Positions 6,344 to 12,924 of a stretch of 12,924 nucleotides of DNA are shown one piece after another (position 1 is the stretch's first letter; every line of letters starts with the position of its first letter). Source of the stretch: Fibrobacter sp. (GTDB lineage: Bacteria; Fibrobacterota; Fibrobacteria; Fibrobacterales; Fibrobacteraceae); contig JAAYXQ010000276.1 in assembly GCA_012515825.1 (NCBI GenBank), forward strand, positions 1 to 12,924, read 5' to 3'. The notes under the pieces are model-generated. The model had not been told where the DNA came from. It was given only the letters and a program-made list of their open reading frames with translations, and did not search any database. Made by a program: the position numbers and the translations under genes.

Positions 6344-7759
6344 ATGATGACTAAACGAACAGACAACATTTACCTCTCTCTCTCTGGAGATCGTTACACT
6401 CCATTTTCTCTTGCCAAAAAGCTCGGTGCAAAAGCGGTTCTTGAATCAGCCTCTTTTTCTCAAGGCAAAGATCGCTACTCCATTTTAATGCTCGAAGAGG
6501 CTTTTCGAGTGATTCAAGATGAAGAAGGGGTTGCCTTTGTCGTCGAAGGGAAAAGGCAGCCTTTTCATTTGAAAGAAAAGGCGGATATTTTAGATGCTCT
6601 TCTCGAAATTGCAGAAGAAAACGAGCTTCCACCACAAAATATTCCGCTACCAGCCGCAGGAATTGGTTATCTCAGTTATGAGTTTTGCGCTCGTTGCGAT
6701 ACCATTCATTTGGCTCCTCAAATAGACGAATTGCATATTCCAGAATCTGAATTTATTGTTGGGCATGTTTACATTGTTTTTGATCACTTTACAGAAACTC
6801 TTCATGTTTTTGCTCTCAATTATAAAGAACATGAAATTGATCTTGACAATGCGATTCTAAGACTTAAAGAAAAACTGAATGATCTTGATTTTTCTTATAT
6901 GGCAAACCCTCATAATAGTTCTAATTGCCGAGTTCTTACGGATCTAAAGGAATCTAAGAAAGAATATCTTGAAAAAGTATGTGAATTACAAAAACATATT
7001 GTGGCTGGTGATATTATTCAGGCTGTTCCATCGAGAAGATTACAATTAGAATCTGATGTAGATGCCCTTGAAGTCTACCGTCGCTTACGTTCAGTAAATC
7101 CCTCACCTTATCTTTTCTACTTGAATTACGGAACACATCAATTTATAGGAGCTTCTCCAGAAAGTATTGTTCGTGTTCGAGATGGAGTGGCTTCGATTAG
7201 ACCTATCGCTGGAACAAGACGCCGTGGTAAAAATGAAGAAGAAGATCTTGCTTTAAAGAAAGAACTGATCAACGATCCGAAAGAACGCGCAGAGCATTTA
7301 ATGCTTGTCGATTTAGCGAGAAATGATTTAGGTAGAGTTTGTGAAGCAGGTTCTGTTAAATTAATTCGCAATATGGAAAGTGAAATTTTTAGTCACGTGA
7401 TCCATCTTGTTTCTGATGTCAATGGTAAAGTCAGAAAAGATAAACGCCCTATTGATGTTTTAAGATCAGCTTTCCCTGCAGGAACTGTAAGTGGAGCCCC
7501 AAAAATTAGTGCGATCGAAATTCTTTCACGTTTAGAAAAGGTGAAACGCAATTTTTATGCAGGAGCAGTCGGTTATATTGAAGCCGATGGAGATCTTGAT
7601 TTTTGCATCACTATTCGATCCGCCTTAAAACAACAAAACAAGTGGACATTACAAGCTGGCGGAGGTATTGTCTACGCTTCTGAGCCAGAACGTGAATGGG
7701 AAGAAACTAATGAAAAACTTGGGGCAATGCGTGCCGTTCTAGAAGGAGATTTAAAATGA
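6344..7759 (+). CDS. trpE: Anthranilate synthase component I
   Basis: Makes anthranilate from chorismate using ammonia supplied by the TrpG part of the next gene product; first committed step of Trp synthesis. It has 471 residues, somewhat shorter than the 520 of E. coli. The N-terminal domain contains VLES (32-35), the LLES-like Trp feedback element, and the C-terminal half has NPSPYLFYL, which also contributes to Trp binding, so feedback inhibition is expected. The chorismate-binding domain (about 205-465) shows GASPES, IRPIAGTRRRG, LVDLARNDLGRV, FSHVIHLVSDV with the conserved His, AFPAGTVSGAPK and the terminal GGGIVYASEPEREWEET. Two ATGs stand in tandem (6344 and 6347). The weak GGA at 6338-6340 is better spaced for the second, so the first residue is uncertain. 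It is controlled by the upstream attenuator, and its stop overlaps trpGD in ATGA. Confidence 0.97.
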   Translation: MMTKRTDNIYLSLSGDRYTPFSLAKKLGAKAVLESASFSQGKDRYSILMLEEAFRVIQDEEGVAFVVEGKRQPFHLKEKADILDALLEIAEENELPPQNIPLPAAGIGYLSYEFCARCDTIHLAPQIDELHIPESEFIVGHVYIVFDHFTETLHVFALNYKEHEIDLDNAILRLKEKLNDLDFSYMANPHNSSNCRVLTDLKESKKEYLEKVCELQKHIVAGDIIQAVPSRRLQLESDVDALEVYRRLRSVNPSPYLFYLNYGTHQFIGASPESIVRVRDGVASIRPIAGTRRRGKNEEEDLALKKELINDPKERAEHLMLVDLARNDLGRVCEAGSVKLIRNMESEIFSHVIHLVSDVNGKVRKDKRPIDVLRSAFPAGTVSGAPKISAIEILSRLEKVKRNFYAGAVGYIEADGDLDFCITIRSALKQQNKWTLQAGGGIVYASEPEREWEETNEKLGAMRAVLEGDLK

Positions 7760-9351
7760 TTGTCATGATTGATAATTACGATTCTTTTACTTATAATGTG
7801 GTTCAAGCGATTGCTCGCATTACTACAGAACCAATTGAAGTGTTAAGAAGTAAAGAGTGTTCTATTCAAGATATAGAATCTTTAAAGCCTTCTAAATTGA
7901 TTGTATCACCAGGCCCAGGACGTCCAGAAGATGCAGGCATTTCTGTTCAAGCCATTCAACATTTTGCAGGTAAAATTCCAATCTTAGGCGTTTGCCTCGG
8001 CCATCAAGCTATTGGTTATGCTTTTGGAGCCTCGATTATACAAGCAAAATTCATTAAGCATGGTATTGCTGAAGAAATCACTTTAGATGGAAAAGGTTTA
8101 TTCAGAACCATTGGGTTAAAAAGTACTTTTACACGCTACCATAGCTTAGTCATCGATGAATCCACGTTATCTTCAGATTTTGAAATATCAGCAAGATCTA
8201 GTGATGGCGATATTATGGGTATTCGTCATAAGACGCTAGAAATAGAGGGTGTTCAATTCCATCCTGAATCCATAGCCTCTGTGCAAGGCGAAGCTTTTTT
8301 CAAAGCTTTCTTAAACTACCGTAGAGAATCTCTTCCTGTAAAACAAATCTTAAACGATTTGACTTCAGGCAAAGATTTAGACAAAGCCACAGCGGAACTC
8401 TTTATGGAAGATTTAACAGAAGGAGTTCTCGATGAACGTCAAATGAGCGCCATTTTAACAGCCATTACCTCTAAAGGCCCTGCCGCTGCAGAAATTGCAG
8501 GTTGCGCTGCTGTGCTTTGCCGAAAGAAAAAAACAATGCCTCTAACCGACATAGAACTCACAGACATTGTGGGTACTGGTGGCGATAGTAAAGGAAGTTT
8601 TAACATCAGTTCTATGTCTGCTTTAATTGCAGCTACCTGTGGATTACCTATTGCAAAACATGGGAATCGTGCCGTCTCAAGTAAATCTGGGTCTGCCGAT
8701 TTTTATGAAAACATTGGTTTTAAAATAGACGTTTCACCTGAAAAATCAGCTGAAGTGATCCGAAAAACAAATTTTGGTTTTCTATTTGCTCCAGTTTATC
8801 ATAGTGCAATGCGTTTTGCGGCTCCTGTCCGAAACGTTATGGGGATTAAAACGATTATGAACTTAATCGGCCCTTTATCAAACCCAGCGGGCGCTGCTTA
8901 TCAAATGCTTGGCGTTTATTCTAAAGATTTACTTTTACCTGTTGCCGAGGCCTCTAAAATGCTAGGAGCCAAAAGAGTTATGGTAGTTGTAAGTGAAGAT
9001 GGATTTGATGAAATATCTCCTTGTGCACCAACCTATGTAATAGAAATTGATGAAAAGAATCAAAAGAAAGAATACACCATTAATCCTAGCGATTATGGAA
9101 TTCCTACTTGTGCTTCAAGTGATTTAGATGGAGGTACAGGTAAAGAAAATGTGGCTTTAGCCATGGATTTAATTCAGGGTAAAGGGCGTCCAGGTATTTT
9201 ATATTCATGTGCCTTAAATGCTGGAGCCACTCTTTATATTGGTGGTAAAGTTAAGTCGATCAAAGAAGGTTTCGATCGAGCTTTGAAAGCCCTCCAAGAT
9301 GGTTCAGTGATGAAAAAAATTGAAGAAGTACGAAAAGCAACACACGAATAA
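7756..9351 (+). CDS. trpGD: Fused anthranilate synthase glutaminase / anthranilate phosphoribosyltransferase
   Basis: Bifunctional protein. The N-terminal TrpG domain (about 1-190) takes ammonia from glutamine for TrpE, and the C-terminal TrpD domain (about 197-531) joins anthranilate to PRPP. TrpG is a class-I glutamine amidotransferase with SPGPGRPEDAG (51-61), nucleophile C80 in GVCLGHQ, and H169/E171 in GVQFHPES; RYHSL (127-131) is typical of TrpG. TrpD shows GTGGD (273-277, PRPP binding), HGNRAVSSKSGSAD (from H302) and the NVMGIKTIMNLIGPLSNPAG segment. The 531 residues equal the length of the E. coli fused protein, and there is almost no linker. AAGGAG at 7743-7748 lies seven bases before the ATG, and the ATGA overlap with trpE suggests coupled, equimolar synthesis of the two anthranilate synthase parts. 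Confidence 0.97.
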   Translation: MIVMIDNYDSFTYNVVQAIARITTEPIEVLRSKECSIQDIESLKPSKLIVSPGPGRPEDAGISVQAIQHFAGKIPILGVCLGHQAIGYAFGASIIQAKFIKHGIAEEITLDGKGLFRTIGLKSTFTRYHSLVIDESTLSSDFEISARSSDGDIMGIRHKTLEIEGVQFHPESIASVQGEAFFKAFLNYRRESLPVKQILNDLTSGKDLDKATAELFMEDLTEGVLDERQMSAILTAITSKGPAAAEIAGCAAVLCRKKKTMPLTDIELTDIVGTGGDSKGSFNISSMSALIAATCGLPIAKHGNRAVSSKSGSADFYENIGFKIDVSPEKSAEVIRKTNFGFLFAPVYHSAMRFAAPVRNVMGIKTIMNLIGPLSNPAGAAYQMLGVYSKDLLLPVAEASKMLGAKRVMVVVSEDGFDEISPCAPTYVIEIDEKNQKKEYTINPSDYGIPTCASSDLDGGTGKENVALAMDLIQGKGRPGILYSCALNAGATLYIGGKVKSIKEGFDRALKALQDGSVMKKIEEVRKATHE

Positions 9352-9355
9352 TAAA

Positions 9356-10837
9356 ATGATGAAAACAGAAAACATATTAGATAAAATTGTTGAACAACGA
9401 AAAAAAGATTTAGAACGCTTAGGTCCCTCTTTAGGTTTTTCTATTCCTAAAACAAGAACACGTCCTATTGTACAGTTCTTAAATCCTAGTGGAACCATTC
9501 TTGAGATCAAGAGAGCTTCTCCTTCTAAAGGCGATATAGCCCCTCAATTAGATGCCGTAAAAACAGCTAAAATCTATGCAAATGCAGGGACTCAAGCGAT
9601 TTCAGTTCTCACTGAAACTCATTTTTTTAAGGGTTCCTTACAAGATCTTATGAACGTATCTTCAGAGATATCTGATTGTTCTATTTTACGTAAGGATTTT
9701 CTCTTAAAAGAAGAAGAAATTGAAATTTCTTATCTCTGTGGAGCGGATGCCGTTTTATTAATTGCACGCATTCTCGATACTGAAACACTTTTACGTCTCG
9801 CAAGAAAAGCAAGAGAATTCGGCATGACTCCCTTTATTGAAATACGAGAAAATGACGATCTCTTAAAATTAGAAGAAGCTATTCAAGATGGAGATGTCGT
9901 TGCAGGAGTGAATTCTAGAGACCTAGCCACATTTCATATCGACCCGTTAATCCCTGCTTCTTTTAGAAATAGCCTCCCTTGTAAAGCTGTTTTTGAATCA
10001 GGAATTAAAACTATCGAAGATGCGACTTTTGCTAAAAATCTCGGTTTTGAAGGAATTTTAGTCGGAGAAAATGTGGCGAAAAAGCCTTCTTTCACTCCCC
10101 AACTCGTAAAAGCTTTTAACGATGCCAAACCAAATAGAGAAGGTGATTTCTGGAAAGCTCTTGCACTCAGGCGTGAAATCCATAGAGAAAAGGATCCTCA
10201 CCGACCTCTTGTAAAAATATGTGGAATTACAAACATTGAAGATGCAGTTCAAGCTGCAGAACTCGGTGCCGATTTACTCGGATTTGTATTTTCAGATAGT
10301 CCTCGACAAGCCTCAGGAGATCTCATTCAAGAAGTCAGAAAAATTCTTAATTCTATGGAACTCTACCCTCTTTTAGTGGGAGTGATTACCAATCCTCATT
10401 CTTCTGAAGGGATTCAAGCGATCACAAAAGCAGAATACGGTATTTTAGACGCCATTCAATTCCATGATTGTCACATACCATCTCTTCTCGACACTTCTTA
10501 TGGCCATTATGGCGCCGTTCGAGTAAGTCATAGTTCTCATCTGGATGGTGTTAAAAAATACTTGTCCCAAGGAGAGCCCCGAGTTTTAATTGATGCGAGA
10601 GTTCCTAATGTCTTAGGTGGTACAGGAGTTTCTATCCCCGAACACATCGTGAAAGAGACTAAAGAATTCACCCCACTTTGGCTTGCTGGTGGTATTTCTT
10701 GTGAAAATGTCAAGGAAATCATTTCCAATTTCGAACCTGAATTAATCGATATTTCTAGCGCCTTAGAATTAAAGCCAGGTAAAAAATCGATCGAAAAAAT
10801 GAATTTATTCTTTAAGGAGTTACATCATGAGTCATAA
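9356..10837 (+). CDS. trpCF: Fused indole-3-glycerol-phosphate synthase / phosphoribosylanthranilate isomerase
   Basis: Bifunctional enzyme for two successive steps, with the domains in reverse order of the reactions. TrpF isomerises phosphoribosylanthranilate; TrpC closes the indole ring to indole-3-glycerol phosphate. The TrpC barrel (about 1-255) keeps the catalytic set: EIKRASPSKG (E50, K52), LRKDFLL, FIEIREND, GVNSRDL and FESGI. After a linker with DFWKALALRREIHREKD comes the TrpF barrel (about 282-485), with the general base C289 in KICGIT, the general acid D413 in LIDAR, LAGGIS, and SSALE where SSGVE is usual. At 493 residues it is about 40 longer than the E. coli fusion. I start at the ATG at 9356 (or 9359), four to seven bases after the trpGD stop, not at an upstream TTG (9320) inside trpGD. 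No clear SD is seen, so termination-reinitiation is likely. Its stop overlaps trpB by 11 bases. Confidence 0.95.
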   Translation: MMKTENILDKIVEQRKKDLERLGPSLGFSIPKTRTRPIVQFLNPSGTILEIKRASPSKGDIAPQLDAVKTAKIYANAGTQAISVLTETHFFKGSLQDLMNVSSEISDCSILRKDFLLKEEEIEISYLCGADAVLLIARILDTETLLRLARKAREFGMTPFIEIRENDDLLKLEEAIQDGDVVAGVNSRDLATFHIDPLIPASFRNSLPCKAVFESGIKTIEDATFAKNLGFEGILVGENVAKKPSFTPQLVKAFNDAKPNREGDFWKALALRREIHREKDPHRPLVKICGITNIEDAVQAAELGADLLGFVFSDSPRQASGDLIQEVRKILNSMELYPLLVGVITNPHSSEGIQAITKAEYGILDAIQFHDCHIPSLLDTSYGHYGAVRVSHSSHLDGVKKYLSQGEPRVLIDARVPNVLGGTGVSIPEHIVKETKEFTPLWLAGGISCENVKEIISNFEPELIDISSALELKPGKKSIEKMNLFFKELHHES

Positions 10838-12116
10838 TGGATTTTTCGGACCCTTTGGCGGAAAATATGTTGCTGAAGTTCTACGAAGACCTTTAGATGA
10901 ACTACAAGTGGCATTTGAAAATGCAATGCATGATTCTTTATTTTTAGAAGAATTACGCATTATGCAACGAGACTTTATCGGTAGACCAACTCCTCTTTAT
11001 TTTGCTGAAAATGCGACAAAAGCATTAGGTGGAGCTCAGATTTACATTAAAATGGAAGGCCTAGCTCATACAGGAGCTCATAAAATAAATAACGCTCTTG
11101 GGCAAGCACTTTTAGCGAAAAAAATGGGTAAAACAAGAATCATCGCAGAAACAGGTGCTGGGCAACATGGTTTAGCCACAGCCGCTGCTTGCGCAAAGCT
11201 TGGGCTACCCTGTGAAGTTTTCATGGGTGAAGTAGACGTTAGACGTCAACAACCCAATGTAGCTGCAATGGAAATGTATGGAGCGAAAGTTATTCCTGTA
11301 AAAGCAGGTACAAAAACATTGAAAGATGCAATTAATGAAGCCATGCGAGACTGGGCCGCTCATTTTGATAATACGCATTATCTTATTGGTTCTGCATTAG
11401 GCCCTGCCCCATTTCCTGATATCGTCCGCTACTTTCAATCAGTCATTGGTAAAGAAGTAGAAGAGCAATCTCAAGAACGAAAATTAGATATAGCTGCACT
11501 ATGTGCCTGTGTAGGTGGCGGTTCTAATGCGATCGGTTTCTTTTCACCTTATATCGAAGAATCATCTCCTCGCTTAATTGGTGCTGAAGCTGGCGGTATT
11601 GGCCCTGGACCTCATGAAAATGCGGTTCGTATGAGTGGTTCAGCGGCAAAAGATGGCATCGTTCATGGTTATAAAAGTCGCTTTTTATTAGATGACGATG
11701 GTCAAGTCGCAGAAACTAGATCTATTTCTGCTGGCTTAGATTACCCTGGAATAGGGCCACAACTCGCCTCTTTAGGGCAAAAAGGACGCATCGAATTTAG
11801 AGCCATCACGGATAATCAAGCCTTAGAAGCATTACAATTTTTTGCAAAACATGAAGGCATTCTCTTTGCTATGGAAAGTGCTCACGCTGGAGCTGTCGCT
11901 CTTCAAATTGCTAAAGAATTTCCTAAAGAAAAAGCCGTTATTATTAATATGTCTGGACGTGGAGATAAAGATATTTTTATCACTTCTCCTGTATTTAGAC
12001 CTTTAGAATGGGAACAATTCCTACAAAGTGAATTAGATAGGCTCAAAAATGGGACAGATATCCATTATGCAGAGTCTCTTCCAACAAATCTTAAAAAAGA
12101 ATTGGAGAACAAATAA
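10827..12116 (+). CDS. trpB: Tryptophan synthase beta subunit
   Basis: PLP-dependent subunit that joins indole, channelled from TrpA, with serine to give Trp. At 429 residues it is slightly longer than E. coli TrpB (397), through a C-terminal extension. The PLP lysine is K86 in HTGAHKIN, and the catalytic Glu is E108 in AETGAGQHG. CVGGGSNAIG binds PLP phosphate; ISAGLDYPG, MESAHA and SGRGDKD are as expected for TrpB1-type enzymes. TLKDAINEAMRDW retains the lysine that in Salmonella (K167) bridges to TrpA. The segment before the PLP lysine reads KMEGLAHTGAHK, where most TrpB proteins have KREDLNHTGAHK, so a normally conserved Arg and Asp are changed. AAGGAGT at 10814-10820 gives a strong SD six bases before the ATG, and the gene overlaps trpCF by 11 bases. 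It is followed after one base by trpA. Confidence 0.96.
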   Translation: MSHNGFFGPFGGKYVAEVLRRPLDELQVAFENAMHDSLFLEELRIMQRDFIGRPTPLYFAENATKALGGAQIYIKMEGLAHTGAHKINNALGQALLAKKMGKTRIIAETGAGQHGLATAAACAKLGLPCEVFMGEVDVRRQQPNVAAMEMYGAKVIPVKAGTKTLKDAINEAMRDWAAHFDNTHYLIGSALGPAPFPDIVRYFQSVIGKEVEEQSQERKLDIAALCACVGGGSNAIGFFSPYIEESSPRLIGAEAGGIGPGPHENAVRMSGSAAKDGIVHGYKSRFLLDDDGQVAETRSISAGLDYPGIGPQLASLGQKGRIEFRAITDNQALEALQFFAKHEGILFAMESAHAGAVALQIAKEFPKEKAVIINMSGRGDKDIFITSPVFRPLEWEQFLQSELDRLKNGTDIHYAESLPTNLKKELENK

Positions 12117-12117
12117 C

Positions 12118-12897
12118 ATGACTAGTCAAAACCAAATTCGATTAATGTCTCATTTAGTGGCTGGTTACCCGAATCTGGAAATTTCTCTCGAAGTGGCAGA
12201 CGCCTTAGTGCGTGGCGGTAGTACTTTTCTAGAAATTCAACTCGCTTTTAGTGATCCAAGTGCAGATGGCCCAGCAATTCAAACCGCCTGTGCTGACGCT
12301 CTTTCTAAGGGCTTTTCAACTAAAAAAGGGCTCGCTTTTATTGCCGAAGTACATAAAAGGCATCCTAATATCCCCTTATTTTTAATGACTTATGCTTCCT
12401 TAGCCTATACTCCAGGTATTGAAAACTTTGTAAAAGAAGCAAAGGAAGCAGGTGTATCTGGAGTCATTATCCCTGATTTGCCTTTTGATCAAGATGAAGG
12501 ACTTACTGCAGCATGCCAAAAATGGGGCGTCGAAAACATTCCTGTCGCGGCTCCATCCATGACTCAAGAGCGTCTTAATAAAATGCTTGATGCAAAATTC
12601 ACTTACATCTATGCGGCGCTTCGAGCAGGAATCACGGGCTCAGTAACAACAATTGATAACCAAACGCTTCAATTTCTAGACTCCTTTTCTAAAGGATCAT
12701 CTAAAATTTTGGGTGGTTTTGGCATTCGTAGTGGTTCTCAAGCAAAACAATTAGCAGATCATGTATATGCAATTGTTGCAGGTTCCGTTTTTGTAAATGA
12801 AATTACAACTCACTACGATCCAAAAAATGAAATTGAATCTAAAATAAAAATTGGTGCCGCTGTAGAAGCCAAAGCAAAAGAAATTACTTTATCTTAA
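12118..12897 (+). CDS. trpA: Tryptophan synthase alpha subunit (divergent form)
   Basis: Cleaves indole-3-glycerol phosphate to indole and glyceraldehyde-3-phosphate and passes indole to TrpB. At 259 residues it is a TIM barrel lacking roughly the first ten to fifteen residues (helix 0) of E. coli TrpA. The catalytic Glu and Asp (E49 and D60 in Salmonella) are kept in LEIQLAFSDPSADGP, but the usual GIPFSDP reads QLAFSDP, so the Gly and Pro of interface loop 2 are changed. MTYASL replaces the usual MTYxNP. AGITGS (loop 6), GGFGIRSG and AGSVFV fit phosphate binding. The start at 12118 is chosen for GGAG at 12104-12107 and the one-base gap after trpB; an in-frame ATG at 12049 lies inside trpB. 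Three stop codons follow in tandem (TAA TAA TGA). No terminator is visible before the window ends, so the operon may continue. Confidence 0.94.
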   Translation: MTSQNQIRLMSHLVAGYPNLEISLEVADALVRGGSTFLEIQLAFSDPSADGPAIQTACADALSKGFSTKKGLAFIAEVHKRHPNIPLFLMTYASLAYTPGIENFVKEAKEAGVSGVIIPDLPFDQDEGLTAACQKWGVENIPVAAPSMTQERLNKMLDAKFTYIYAALRAGITGSVTTIDNQTLQFLDSFSKGSSKILGGFGIRSGSQAKQLADHVYAIVAGSVFVNEITTHYDPKNEIESKIKIGAAVEAKAKEITLS

Positions 12898-12924
12898 TAA
12901 TGATTATCTAAAAAAGAAACCCAC

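Noticed and set aside
1176..7371. Open frames of 60-94 codons antisense to, or in other frames of, pheA, rph, GH3, symporter and trpE
   Set aside because: They lie wholly inside well-supported genes and show no family motifs, signal peptides or SDs.
9320..9355. Upstream TTG start for trpCF
   Set aside because: It sits inside trpGD with no SD, and the extra residues are not part of the TrpC fold; the ATG at 9356 fits operon spacing.
12049..12117. Longer trpA start inside trpB (ATG at 12049)
   Set aside because: It lies in the coding frame shadow of the trpB end, has no SD, and the ATG at 12118 has a good SD and spacing. The extension has a slight look of helix 0, but the spacing to the barrel is about ten residues too long.

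Overview
The window is AT-rich bacterial DNA carrying chromosomal metabolic genes, with no mobile element, rRNA, tRNA or CRISPR array visible. Good Shine-Dalgarno sequences precede most genes, and a lipobox signal peptide and a Na+-coupled transporter are present. Together these suggest a Gram-negative-type bacterium that uses ordinary SD initiation, so a typical Bacteroidota member is less likely. The combination of a bacterial GH3-family enzyme, a fused TrpC-TrpF and a monofunctional PheA would fit Fibrobacterota or a similarly placed lineage. That placement is a guess from memory of the families, not something the sequence proves.

Left part (1-2570, + strand): after about 280 bases without a convincing gene comes a compact three-gene unit. 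It encodes an NlpC/P60 lipoprotein (cell-wall peptidase), prephenate dehydratase (pheA, phenylalanine synthesis) and RNase PH (rph, tRNA 3' end processing). The first two genes overlap by 8 bases and the last two are separated by one base.

Middle part (2574-5950, - strand): a GH3-family adenylating enzyme converges on rph. Upstream of it lies a 13-segment sodium:solute symporter transcribed in the same direction, with 203 bases between them.

Right part (5951-12924, + strand): a complete tryptophan operon in the order trpE-trpGD-trpCF-trpB-trpA covers all steps from chorismate to tryptophan with five polypeptides. The genes are tightly packed (an ATGA overlap, an 11-base overlap, and gaps of 4 and 1 bases). 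In front of trpE is a clear transcription attenuator: a short leader peptide with three consecutive Trp codons, a 1:2 stem, a competing 9-bp 2:3 antiterminator and a GC-rich 3:4 terminator with seven T's. The leader start codon lies almost on top of the predicted transcription start, so it may be translated leaderless. Two strong DNA palindromes lie between the divergent symporter and trp promoters.

The trp genes and pheA together link chorismate to Trp and Phe, although they lie in separate transcription units. The main points for a second look are the attenuator with its probable leaderless leader peptide, and the non-consensus active-site and interface motifs in both tryptophan synthase subunits.
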